Assembly (NCBI RefSeq): GCF_017377395.1
Contig: NZ_CP061800.1
Coordinates: 2,480,001 to 2,544,000 of the forward strand
DNA length: 64,000 bases
Source: Desulfonema magnum
Lineage (GTDB): Bacteria; Desulfobacterota; Desulfobacteria; Desulfobacterales; 4be13
Reading direction: 5' to 3'
A model generated the notes under the pieces. That model saw only the letters and a program-made list of their open reading frames with translations, did no database searches and was not told the origin of the DNA. Both the position numbers and the translations under genes were made by a program. This document shows, in pieces, positions 1 to 8,104 of the stretch (within the stretch, counting starts at the first letter, position 1; each line of letters opens with the position of its first letter).

Positions 1-335
1 GAAGGCCCTCCCCGCTGAACATTGACAATCACACAGGGAATTTCCGTCATAATTGCGTATCCCAGACCTTCCTGCATGAGGGAAAACCCTGGCCCGCTGG
101 TGGCTGTCATGACTTTGTGACCTGTAAGCGACGCGCCGACAATGGCGCATATGGATGCGATTTCATCTTCCATCTGAAGAAACTTTCCCCCTGTTTGGGG
201 GAGCCTTAATGACATATGCTCGGCAATTTCAGTGGAAGGCGTGATGGGATAACCGGCAAAAAAATCAAGTCCTGCATAAAGAGCGGCTTCCACGCATACT
301 TCATTACCCTGAATAAATTTTACATTCTTGCTCAT
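1..335 (-). CDS. korA: 2-oxoacid:ferredoxin oxidoreductase, alpha subunit (partial)
   Basis: Only the first 111 residues are in the window; the gene runs off the left edge. The protein begins MSKNVKFIQGNEVCVEAALY and has the pyrimidine-domain signature of this family: FFAGYPITPSTEIAEH near residues 26-41, MEDEIAS near 55-61 and ATSGPGFSLM near 78-87. The family decarboxylates 2-oxoacids (2-oxoglutarate or branched-chain acids) to acyl-CoA and reduces ferredoxin in the cytoplasm of anaerobes. The start has AAGGA just upstream. It lies 55 bp downstream of the ferredoxin subunit gene on the same strand, the usual kor/vor operon order. Substrate cannot be told from this fragment. Confidence 0.9.
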   Translation of the reverse strand, partial: MSKNVKFIQGNEVCVEAALYAGLDFFAGYPITPSTEIAEHMSLRLPQTGGKFLQMEDEIASICAIVGASLTGHKVMTATSGPGFSLMQEGLGYAIMTEIPCVIVNVQRGGP

Positions 336-390
336 AATAAATCCTTCAGATCCTCAGAGTCCTGAAAACCTCCGATGTCTCTGACTATGC

Positions 391-639
391 TCAGACTTCC
401 GCTGCTTCCTCTGATTTTACCAGGGCGGAGGTCTCTGTTTCTGTCAGTACTTCTATTGCAAGATCCGGGCATCTGAGTTCGCAAAGTTTGCAACAAATAC
501 AATCTTCCGGCCGAACTGCGACCCCTTTATCTGTTTCGTCAAGTTCCAGAACATTCTTGGGACAAAAATGGACACAGATACCGCATCCTTTGCACCACTC
601 CCTGTTGATGATGTGTTCTTTTAACTTTACTTTCCCCAT
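391..639 (-). CDS. korD: 4Fe-4S dicluster ferredoxin subunit of 2-oxoacid oxidoreductase
   Basis: An 82-residue protein with two complete [4Fe-4S] ligand sets: CKGCGICVHFCP at about residues 16-27 and CICCKLCELRCP at about 47-58. This is the short KorD/VorD-type subunit that passes electrons from the catalytic subunits to ferredoxin. The start is preceded by GAGAGGAT. It is the first gene of the kor operon and is followed by korA. The C-terminal tail (TETSALVKSEEAAEV) is acidic and not conserved. The assignment is firm as a ferredoxin and good as KorD because of its neighbour. Confidence 0.88.
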   Translation of the reverse strand: MGKVKLKEHIINREWCKGCGICVHFCPKNVLELDETDKGVAVRPEDCICCKLCELRCPDLAIEVLTETETSALVKSEEAAEV

Positions 640-841
640 TCAAAAAATCCTCTCAGTCAAAGATATTTCATTAACTGTCTGTGATGTTTCATTATTCCGG
701 CCAATAAGTCCAATAGTTTTTCCGTCAGATCATACGCCATAGCCACTGTTTCCCCAAGTTCCTACTTCATGTTCGAAGAGATTGTCAAGCACTCTTTCGT
801 TATCATGCTTATGTTTATGCGGGAAACAACTTTGTAGCAGC

Positions 842-993
842 AGGTTGGCAAGCGCCGGCCAAGCCCCGCGGGGGCGGCATATTTGTAGCGAATATGCCGC
901 CCCCGCGGGGCTTTTTGGCCCGGCATGATGAATGCTGTAAATATGCTGCCACCACAGGGCTTTGCTAGCCTCCCCTAAATCCGTTATAACCGG
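842..993. repeat. Family A palindromic element, copy 1 (degenerate left end)
   Basis: This fills much of the 640-1127 gap. It contains a GC-rich inverted repeat (GCCCCGCGGGGGCGGCATAT against ATGCCGCCCCCGCGGGGC) separated by a short AT stretch. It ends in CCTCCCCTAAATCCGTTATA, the right-hand end seen in five other copies in this window. The left end is not recognisable here. No gene is seen in the rest of the gap. Confidence 0.7.
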
Positions 994-1127
994 AAAAATG
1001 GGTATGAAAAACTTTTGCCTCAGGTACTTATCACCTTGCGTATGTCCCGATATAGTGATATAATTTATTTTAAAGTGATGAAATCAAACCCGGGGAGGGA
1101 GCAAATTTTTTATAATCGGGTCTGCCC

Positions 1128-1155
1128 TTGACAGATTCAGGAACAGTGCTAAAAT
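1128..1155 (+). promoter_or_regulatory. Sigma-70-like promoter for the cheR-type gene
   Basis: A perfect -35 hexamer TTGACA (1128-1133), a 16-bp spacer and TAAAAT (1150-1155) as -10. This places the transcript start near 1162, before the two candidate ATG codons at 1188 and 1215. The TTG inside the -35 box could be mistaken for a start codon of the same reading frame. Confidence 0.55.
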
Positions 1156-1214
1156 GTGATTTCAATATTCCTCTCCCAATTGTGAATATGCCCTGCGTCC
1201 CAAAATATATACTT

Positions 1215-2045
1215 ATGGAATATCCTCTAAATAAAATACTGGAAGAATTGCGTCGGGCCAGAGGCATAGACTTCAGTAACTATCGGACAGCGATTCTTAC
1301 CAAGCGGCTTTCAGCAAGAATGACGCGGTTAAGCATCAAAGATCCTTTTAAATACTTGGAACGGCTCTGGGCTGATCCCTCAGAGTGCGATTGTCTTATT
1401 GACGCGATTGCGATAAAAGTCAGTTCCTTTTTTCGTGATCCCATTGTGTTTGAGACCATTGCTCAACGGGTGCTGCCTCGGATAATCGAAATTAACAGAC
1501 ATTCAAAAATGAGTCAGATACGCGTATGGAGCGCAGGCGCGGCCTCGGGGGAGGAAGCTTATTCAATAGCGATTCTGATTCATGAATTACTTGCAAATGA
1601 AGCTATTCAGTGGCATCCTTATATCTTTGCCACGGATATCAGCAGGGAATCGCTGAAAAAAGCTGAGGCAGGACGTTATCCGCGCGAGAGTTTAAAAAAC
1701 ACAAAAGTCGGTATCCTTGACAAATATTTCACTGTCAAAGATAATGTCTATGAAATACGACCGGTTATTCGGAAAATGGTCCGATTTTCTCACGACGATC
1801 TCACGTCAAAAGACCGTATTGCCCCTGCTGACAGCGTTTTTGGTGCGTTTGATCTCATACTTTGCCGGAATGTGATCATTTATTTTTCATCAGAACTTCA
1901 GAAGAGGGTATTACACAAGCTTTATAACGCGTTGGCCAGAGGCGGATTTCTGATACTTGGCAATTCCGAATCATTAGACCCTGAGACAGAACGCAGGCTG
2001 ATTTTCACTGACAGCAGAAATTGTATTTTCCAAAAACCGGCATAG
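1215..2045 (+). CDS. CheR-type protein-glutamate methyltransferase
   Basis: About 276 residues. The N-terminal helical CheR domain (KILEELRRARGIDFSNYRTA) is followed by the SAM-dependent methyltransferase domain with RVWSAGAASGEEAYSIAI as the SAM-binding loop, FATDISRESL as the acidic loop and FDLILCRNVIIYFS as the conserved catalytic-face motif. CheR methylates glutamates of chemoreceptors using S-adenosylmethionine. I chose ATG 1215 because it fits the family's N-terminus; ATG 1188 is equally possible, and an upstream TTG at 1128 lies in the promoter. No good ribosome site is visible at either start. It heads a run of signalling genes. No CheB, CheA or CheY operon follows, so the target may be the chemoreceptor at 22.6 kb. 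Confidence 0.88.
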   Translation: MEYPLNKILEELRRARGIDFSNYRTAILTKRLSARMTRLSIKDPFKYLERLWADPSECDCLIDAIAIKVSSFFRDPIVFETIAQRVLPRIIEINRHSKMSQIRVWSAGAASGEEAYSIAILIHELLANEAIQWHPYIFATDISRESLKKAEAGRYPRESLKNTKVGILDKYFTVKDNVYEIRPVIRKMVRFSHDDLTSKDRIAPADSVFGAFDLILCRNVIIYFSSELQKRVLHKLYNALARGGFLILGNSESLDPETERRLIFTDSRNCIFQKPA

Positions 2046-2188
2046 TCTTCATGCCAGACGATATCTTCCGGCCGGTGTTTTTAACGCCGTCCGGGATGTT
2101 TTTGAACAACCCCTGCAATGAAGACCACTGAAACATTGCAGATGATGCGGCTATAGGTTAAGCGCAGGCGGGTTTTCCGGTATTTTCT

Positions 2189-2584
2189 CCGGAGTGCGAA
2201 AAAAGCTTTTTCTCCGGAGTGCGAAAAATGCTTATTCTCCGGAGTGCGAAAAATGCTTTTTCTCCGGAGTGCGAAAAATGCTTTTTCGCAAGTGCAAAAA
2301 TAAAATTTTTGCACTCCGGATCCGTTCGGAATAGACCAAGTTATCCGGAGTGCGAAAAATGCTTTTTCGCCGGAGAGCGAAAAAAGCTTTTTCTCCGGAG
2401 TGCGAAAAAAGCTTATTCTCCGGAGTGCGAAAAATGCTTATTCTCCGGAGTGCGAAAAAAGCTTATTCTCCGGAGTGCGAAAAATGCTTATTCTCCGGAG
2501 TGCGAAAAAAGCTTATTCTCCGGAGTGCGAAAAATGCTTTTTCGCAAGTGCAAAAATAAAATTTTTGCACTCCGGATCCGTTGA
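2189..2584. repeat. Array of 25-bp repeats with hairpin tails
   Basis: Twelve copies of a 25-bp unit of the form CCGGAGTGCGAAAAAWGCTT plus five bases start at 2189, 2214, 2239, 2264 and then 2344, 2370, 2395, 2420, 2445, 2470, 2495 and 2520. Each block (four units, then eight) ends in the same longer hairpin, running from TGCGAAAAATGCTTTTTCGCA to ATTTTTGCACTCCGGATCCG. That hairpin is nearly the 77-bp unit of the array at 27 kb. The array lies between the cheR-type gene and the next kinase gene. Open frames through it are repeat artefacts. Confidence 0.92.
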
Positions 2585-2699
2585 GAATTGCCTGAGTCAA
2601 CAGCGTTGCGGCTATAGGGATGTTAAGGCAATCAGAGTTGTAAACCCCGTCCGGCAGCAAGGTTCGGCAATGAAACTTATCAAATTATGAGGAAGACCA

Positions 2700-5600
2700 A
2701 TGAAACTGTTAAACAGGATAACGATTAAGAGCAGACTGTTATCTGCGTTTGCATTGCTGGTGATTCTTTTTGTCGCATTTGGCGTCTCTTTAATTTCAGA
2801 AATGAACAAACTGAGTGAGTTGACATCCATATTGTATAATCACCCTCTCCGAGTCTCCAACGCGGCACTGAGAGCCAGTATGGGAGTCATCAAAATGCAC
2901 AGGAGCATGAAGGATGTCTCCCTTTCCAACTCAGATATGGAATTATATGAAGCCACAGACGCGGTTCGCTCAGAAGAGGATATCGTCTATGAACAGCTTG
3001 ATATCATAAAAAAGCAGATATTAGGAGAGCAAGGAAAGCAACTGGAAAAAGAGACCCGGAAACTGTTCTCAGGTTGGAAACCCATCAGGGAGGAAGTGAT
3101 CAGGCTGGTCCGTAAGGGGAATAAGGAAGCAGCTGCGCTGATCACCATGGAAAAAGGAGCGGACTATGTTTCCCTTTTGGAACGAAAGATGCTGCAACTC
3201 ACGCTTTACGCCAGAAACAAAGCTGACGGATTTATGAAAAATGCAACAGGTGTTCAGGATGACAGTGTTAAATTTACAATTGTGATTATCAGCCTGGTTG
3301 CCTTATTGTCATGTGTCATCGCCTTTTTGCTGACAAGGAGCATTCTTTTCAGTGTCACGGCCCTCAGGGACACCATGTCTGAAATCACGAAAACCGGGGC
3401 ATTCGCCAAAGCGGAGATCGTCGGAAAAAACGAAATCACAGAAATGGCATGGCATTTTAACAAACTCATTGAAAAGCTGGAAAACCAGTTCTGGCTCGGA
3501 GAGGGACTCAATGATCTGAATCAGGAATTGTCCGGCACGCCTTCTTATGATGAGCTTCTGACAAAGGGAATCAATTTTGTCTCAAGGTATGCGGATGCCT
3601 GCGCCGGAGCCATTTATACCTATGACAAAGAACAGGCTTTGTGTGAATTAAAAGCATCATTTGCCTTTGTTGAAAGAAAACAGCTTTCCAATAAATTTGA
3701 ACTCGGCAAAGGCATTGTGGGTCAGGTCGCGGTTGAAAAAAAGCCTATCCTGCTGAAAAACATAACACGGGAAGATGCTGTGGGGAACAGCGGGACTGTA
3801 AGCGAGCCTCCGAAAAACATTTATACCCTTCCTTTGTTTTATGAGGAAGAATTATGCGGGGTCCTGGAAATCGCTTCTTTTGAAGAGATCGGAAAAGTAA
3901 AAAAAGAGTTTCTCAGCGCCGCGGCCCGAATCATTTCCATCTCCCTTTACACGGCTTCTCAGAATGAGCAAATCAAATCACTTTTAAAATCTGCCCAGAC
4001 AGCGAACGAATCATTACAGATTAAAAGCGACGAACTGAACGAAAGCAACGAAAAACTGAGGGCCATGAATGATGAACTTCAGGCGCAGTCAGAGGAATTG
4101 CAGGCGCAGGCCGAAGAACTGAGATCACAGAAATTGGAGCTGGAAACCCAGCGTTCCCAGGTGGAGGAGGCGGACCGTCTCAAGTCGGAGTTCCTTTCCA
4201 ATATGAGCCACGAACTGAGAACGCCGCTGAACAGTGTTCTGGCTCTGTCACAACTGATGATTGCACGGGGAACCGGGAAAGACCCGGACCAGGAAGCAGA
4301 ATATCTGAGCGTTATTGAACGCAATGGCCGAAATCTGCTCTCTCTGATCAATGATATTCTGGATTTGTCCAAGATTGAGGCCGGCAGGATGGACCTTTAT
4401 CAGACCGAGTTTGATTCCCGAAAAGCAGTTGAACGTGTCTTGGAAACTATTCAGCCCCTGGCCGATGAGAAAGGACTCGGAACACGCATCCGGGGCGGCA
4501 AGGGACTGATCATGTACTCTGATGAAGATAAAGTACATCAGATATTACTGAATCTTTTTTCCAATGCGGTGAAGTTCACTGAAAGCGGTGAAATTGAGGT
4601 TCAAATTCTGCGATCCCGGGATATCATATCTTTTAGCGTCAGGGATACCGGGATTGGCATTAAAAAGGAGGATATTGCACATATTTTCGATGAGTTCCGT
4701 CAGTTGGACGGGTCAAGCACGAGACAACACGAAGGCACGGGCCTGGGCCTGGCCATATGCCAAAAACTGGCGAATCTCCTGGGCGGAGAAATATCGGTCG
4801 AATCTGCCGAAGGCCAGGGAAGCACGTTTACGCTGACCCTTCCTCTGCATTTTCATGAACAAGGAGATGCTGACAGACAAATGCTTGAGAACCGCGTGCC
4901 GGCTATTGAAGAAAATCTTCAGTTGCCGCCCCTCGGGCCTGAATCTCAAAGCCGGACCGTTCTTGTGATTGATGATGATGAAGAGATATGTATGCTTCTT
5001 GAAAACTATCTCACCGAATCTGGTTATCATGTGGTCACGGCTCGAAACGGGAGAAAAGGCATAGAACTTGCGCGTAAACTCAGGCCCTTTGCCATCACAC
5101 TTGATATTCTGATGCCGGAAATGGACGGATGGGAAGTTATCCGAAGGCTCAAAGATTCCCGGGAAACCGCAGATATTCCCGTGATTATTATCTCTGTAAG
5201 TGATGACCGGGCAACTGGCACAGCATTAGGTGCCTCGGGATATGTGGTAAAGCCCATAGACCGCCATATCCTCTTATCGGAGATTCAAAAGGTCGCTGTC
5301 AGCCGGAAAGTATATCGCATTCTTGTTGTGGATGATGATCCCATTGTCTGTAATTATCTGGAAGACCTTCTGGGAGGAAGAGGCTATCTGGTGGATATCG
5401 CTTCGGACGGAAAGCAGGGCATTGCTCAGGCGCTTGCGTCTCCCCCTGATATTATGATTCTGGATCTGATGATGCCGGAAACAGACGGATTCACGGTTCT
5501 GGACCGAATTCGTCAGGAACCGCTGACCCGGGATATTCCGGTGATCATTCTCACTGCCAAAGAACTCACACGGGAAGACCGCTATCGTCTGGAACACGCC

Positions 5601-6518
5601 ATGGAGCGCATTATCACAAAGGGAAAAATGGACAGAGAAGAACTGCTCCGACAAATTGAGAAGGCATTAGGAAATCTGCCCTTCCCGGCATCGGGACCTG
5701 AGGAAAGACCGCCCCTTATTTTGGTGGTGGAAGATAATGAAGTGGCAATGCTGCAAATCCGCTCGGCTCTGGAAGAAAAGGGCTATGAAGTTCGCACGGC
5801 GTTTGGCGGAACCGAGGCTCTGGCATGTGTTGAAAAAGAAGTGCCGGATGCCGTGGTTCTTGATCTGATGATGCCCGAAGTTGACGGATTTCAGGTTTTG
5901 GAACAGATCCGCTCAACCTCTGAAACAGCCACACTGCCTGTGCTGATTCTCACTGCCAAAGAGCTGACGGCCGAGGATCGTTCCCGTTTAAAGCATAATA
6001 ATATCCAGCAGCTCATTCAGAAAGGCGCGGTGAACCGGAACCAGCTTGTGGCATGCGTTACAAAGCTTCTTGAAACCCGGACAGGACCGGAGCCTCCCGA
6101 TCCCGCGGCGGACATATTATCCGAGTCTGAGCTGTCTTTAACCTCACAAGACGCGGACAACATTATATTGATTGTGGAGGACAACCCCGACAACCTGCTG
6201 ACCATCAGCGCCATACTGGATGAGGCCGGTTACAAATATATCACAGCAGGAGACGGAAAGGAAGCTGTGAAAGCGGCAAAGACATTTCATCCCGGACTGA
6301 TTCTCATGGATGTGCAACTCCCCGTGTTAAGTGGTCTGGATGCAACTCGGCAAATCAAGGCGGATCCGTCCACGGATGAGATTCCTGTTATCGGAGTGAC
6401 TGCCAGAGCCATGAGAGGTGATCGGGAAAAAGTATTGGCAGCAGGATGTGAGGACTATCTGTCCAAGCCCATCAGCCCTTTGTCATTAACAAATATTATC
6501 AAAAAATGGATGCGCTGA
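2700..6518 (+). CDS. Membrane hybrid histidine kinase with four receiver domains
   Basis: 1272 residues. TM1 spans about 14-32; a helical periplasmic region follows, then TM2 at about 191-212, HAMP at about 213-265, GAF at about 277-420 and a glutamine-rich coiled coil at about 428-493. HisKA has SNMSHELRTPLN with phospho-acceptor His504. The HATPase spans about 607-717 (NLFSNAVKF, DTGIGI, GTGLGLAI). Four receiver domains follow, starting with VLVIDDDEE, ILVVDDDPI, LILVVEDNE and IILIVEDNP. Their acceptor motifs are LDILMPEMDG, LDLMMPETDG, LDLMMPEVDG and MDVQLPVLSG. The start has GAGGA upstream. The stop is one base before the CheD-HDOD start, so the two are translationally coupled. Sensing is probably of a periplasmic or membrane signal; the ligand is unknown. 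Four tandem receivers is unusually many and suggests phosphorelay branching or sink behaviour. Confidence 0.93.
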   Translation: MKLLNRITIKSRLLSAFALLVILFVAFGVSLISEMNKLSELTSILYNHPLRVSNAALRASMGVIKMHRSMKDVSLSNSDMELYEATDAVRSEEDIVYEQLDIIKKQILGEQGKQLEKETRKLFSGWKPIREEVIRLVRKGNKEAAALITMEKGADYVSLLERKMLQLTLYARNKADGFMKNATGVQDDSVKFTIVIISLVALLSCVIAFLLTRSILFSVTALRDTMSEITKTGAFAKAEIVGKNEITEMAWHFNKLIEKLENQFWLGEGLNDLNQELSGTPSYDELLTKGINFVSRYADACAGAIYTYDKEQALCELKASFAFVERKQLSNKFELGKGIVGQVAVEKKPILLKNITREDAVGNSGTVSEPPKNIYTLPLFYEEELCGVLEIASFEEIGKVKKEFLSAAARIISISLYTASQNEQIKSLLKSAQTANESLQIKSDELNESNEKLRAMNDELQAQSEELQAQAEELRSQKLELETQRSQVEEADRLKSEFLSNMSHELRTPLNSVLALSQLMIARGTGKDPDQEAEYLSVIERNGRNLLSLINDILDLSKIEAGRMDLYQTEFDSRKAVERVLETIQPLADEKGLGTRIRGGKGLIMYSDEDKVHQILLNLFSNAVKFTESGEIEVQILRSRDIISFSVRDTGIGIKKEDIAHIFDEFRQLDGSSTRQHEGTGLGLAICQKLANLLGGEISVESAEGQGSTFTLTLPLHFHEQGDADRQMLENRVPAIEENLQLPPLGPESQSRTVLVIDDDEEICMLLENYLTESGYHVVTARNGRKGIELARKLRPFAITLDILMPEMDGWEVIRRLKDSRETADIPVIIISVSDDRATGTALGASGYVVKPIDRHILLSEIQKVAVSRKVYRILVVDDDPIVCNYLEDLLGGRGYLVDIASDGKQGIAQALASPPDIMILDLMMPETDGFTVLDRIRQEPLTRDIPVIILTAKELTREDRYRLEHAMERIITKGKMDREELLRQIEKALGNLPFPASGPEERPPLILVVEDNEVAMLQIRSALEEKGYEVRTAFGGTEALACVEKEVPDAVVLDLMMPEVDGFQVLEQIRSTSETATLPVLILTAKELTAEDRSRLKHNNIQQLIQKGAVNRNQLVACVTKLLETRTGPEPPDPAADILSESELSLTSQDADNIILIVEDNPDNLLTISAILDEAGYKYITAGDGKEAVKAAKTFHPGLILMDVQLPVLSGLDATRQIKADPSTDEIPVIGVTARAMRGDREKVLAAGCEDYLSKPISPLSLTNIIKKWMR

Positions 6519-6519
6519 C

Positions 6520-7845
6520 ATGGCACTCCGATCCGAATTTGTCCCTGTTGGCGAGCTTCGGGTTTCAGCGGACAAGACACTGGAACTTATCACGATAACA
6601 GGGTCATGTGTGGCCGTGGTATTGTATGATGAGAAACATTATCTGGGCGGAATGCTCCATGTGGTGCTCCCGGGACGCAGAAACAGCTCGCGAAAAAGTG
6701 ACCGGAACGCATATTTTGCTGACACCGGGGTTCCCATGCTTATCAAAGAAATGATCAGATACGGCGCACGGCCGGAACACCTGAAAGCCGAGGTCATTGG
6801 CGGCGGCGCACTTGTCACAGATGACAGTGGGCTTAATATCGGCAGAAGGAACGCTGAGGCGGTGACAGATTTATTGAAAAAAGCAGGTATTCCGATTCTC
6901 AGGACATCAGTTGGCGGTCAAGTCTCACGTCGTGTTACGCTTGATATTGCCACGGGACAGATAAAAGTGGAATCATCAGGAAGACATCCCGAATCAACAC
7001 AAGACCTCCGAAGTTTTGAAAACCTCGGAGGTCTCATAAAAATACTTGGGAAAAAACTCGAAATGCTGAAGCCTAATCCGACATGGGCCAGGAATCTTAT
7101 GAAAGCAGTTCACGAACCCGAAACAAACTGGAAAAATGTTCGGGGAATGATTTCCCGCTGTCTGATACTGAGCATGCATGTGTTCCGGCTCGCGAACTCA
7201 TCTTATTACGGTTCTCCGGGTAAGATTTCATCTTGTGAACAGGCTTTGGCGGTTCTGGGTTCCAGACAGTTCCGACGAATCTGCATGCTGGCATCCCTTA
7301 TTCGGCAATCTGAGCCATTTACTGACAATTTTCATATCTCAGAAGCCATGGTATCCCGGCACTGCCTGGCCGCCGCGGTGACGGCCCGATATCTGGCATC
7401 CGGGATGCCGCATCAGTTCAGAGAAGATGCTTTTTCAACAGGGATGTTACATGGTATCGGTGCCTTCAGTTTTATGCTCCTGAACGCTTCATGCCCGAAT
7501 AAGTTCACTGAAAGCGACATAAAATGGGATAAATTAGGAGGACTTATTCTTTCAGAGTGGAATTTGCCTGAACATATTGTCACTGCGGTTTCTTCTTATA
7601 AAGCTCCGGCACCGGGCACCAGGGGCCGTCCGTGCCTGGCAGCGTTCACGCATTTAGGCTGCGGAATCAGCCGATTATTGGGAATAACAGCCTCTCCGAG
7701 AACCGGAGAATTTAATTTTTCTTCAGAGGCTATAAAAGAAATAATTTCAGATAATGATATTGCCAGTGTTCTTCCCGGTGTTTTAAAAGAACTCAGATTA
7801 AGAGGGCTTCTGGAATATTTTAACCTTGATGTGAAAAAGACATGA
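6520..7845 (+). CDS. CheD-type receptor deamidase fused to an HDOD domain
   Basis: 441 residues. Residues 1-155 match CheD: TITGSCVAVVLYDEKHYLGG with the catalytic Cys30, and GGMLHVVLPG with His47. The Cys-His spacing of 17 is the same as in the Thermotoga enzyme. EVIGGGAL and GRRNAEAV follow. The catalytic Thr of CheD could be Thr25, but the loop is one residue shorter. Residues about 180-400 form an HDOD domain (LANSSYYGSPGKISSCEQAL, LGSRQFRRICMLA, HCLAAAVTARYLA), a non-catalytic relative of HD phosphohydrolases used as a signalling scaffold. CheD deamidates chemoreceptor glutamines. The fusion would tie receptor modification to an HDOD-mediated partner. It starts one base after the upstream kinase stop. 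Confidence 0.85.
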   Translation: MALRSEFVPVGELRVSADKTLELITITGSCVAVVLYDEKHYLGGMLHVVLPGRRNSSRKSDRNAYFADTGVPMLIKEMIRYGARPEHLKAEVIGGGALVTDDSGLNIGRRNAEAVTDLLKKAGIPILRTSVGGQVSRRVTLDIATGQIKVESSGRHPESTQDLRSFENLGGLIKILGKKLEMLKPNPTWARNLMKAVHEPETNWKNVRGMISRCLILSMHVFRLANSSYYGSPGKISSCEQALAVLGSRQFRRICMLASLIRQSEPFTDNFHISEAMVSRHCLAAAVTARYLASGMPHQFREDAFSTGMLHGIGAFSFMLLNASCPNKFTESDIKWDKLGGLILSEWNLPEHIVTAVSSYKAPAPGTRGRPCLAAFTHLGCGISRLLGITASPRTGEFNFSSEAIKEIISDNDIASVLPGVLKELRLRGLLEYFNLDVKKT

Positions 7846-7956
7846 CTCTGTCCCTTGCCGGGCAGGATTTTCTTTTACAGGACGTTGGCAAACGGAGTTT
7901 CTCGCCTTTGGCGCACGGGATTTTTTGTTGCACGGACGTTGTAATTTTTTGCAGCA

Positions 7957-7989
7957 TTGCCGGACAGGGTTTGCAACCCCGTCCGGCAA
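7957..7989. repeat. Family E palindrome (GCCGGAC...GTCCGGC)
   Basis: A near-perfect inverted repeat, TTGCCGGACAGGG-TTTGCAA-CCCCGTCCGGCAA, in the 259-bp gap between the CheD-HDOD gene and the next kinase. The same palindrome recurs four times at 33.6-33.9 kb. The rest of the gap holds no gene I can support. Confidence 0.75.
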
Positions 7990-8104
7990 AATGGAGTTCA
8001 GCAGGGCTGCAAACTCGGTCCGAGAATAAAACACCTGGAATGTCCGGTGGGGTTGGCTTCACTCACCCTCAAAAAATAAAGAGTACTTTGGAAAGGAAAC
8101 TACA

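Noticed and set aside
2219-2690. Open frames of 69-121 residues through the 25-bp array
   Set aside because: Repetitive translation, no ribosome site, and frames also open on the other strand.
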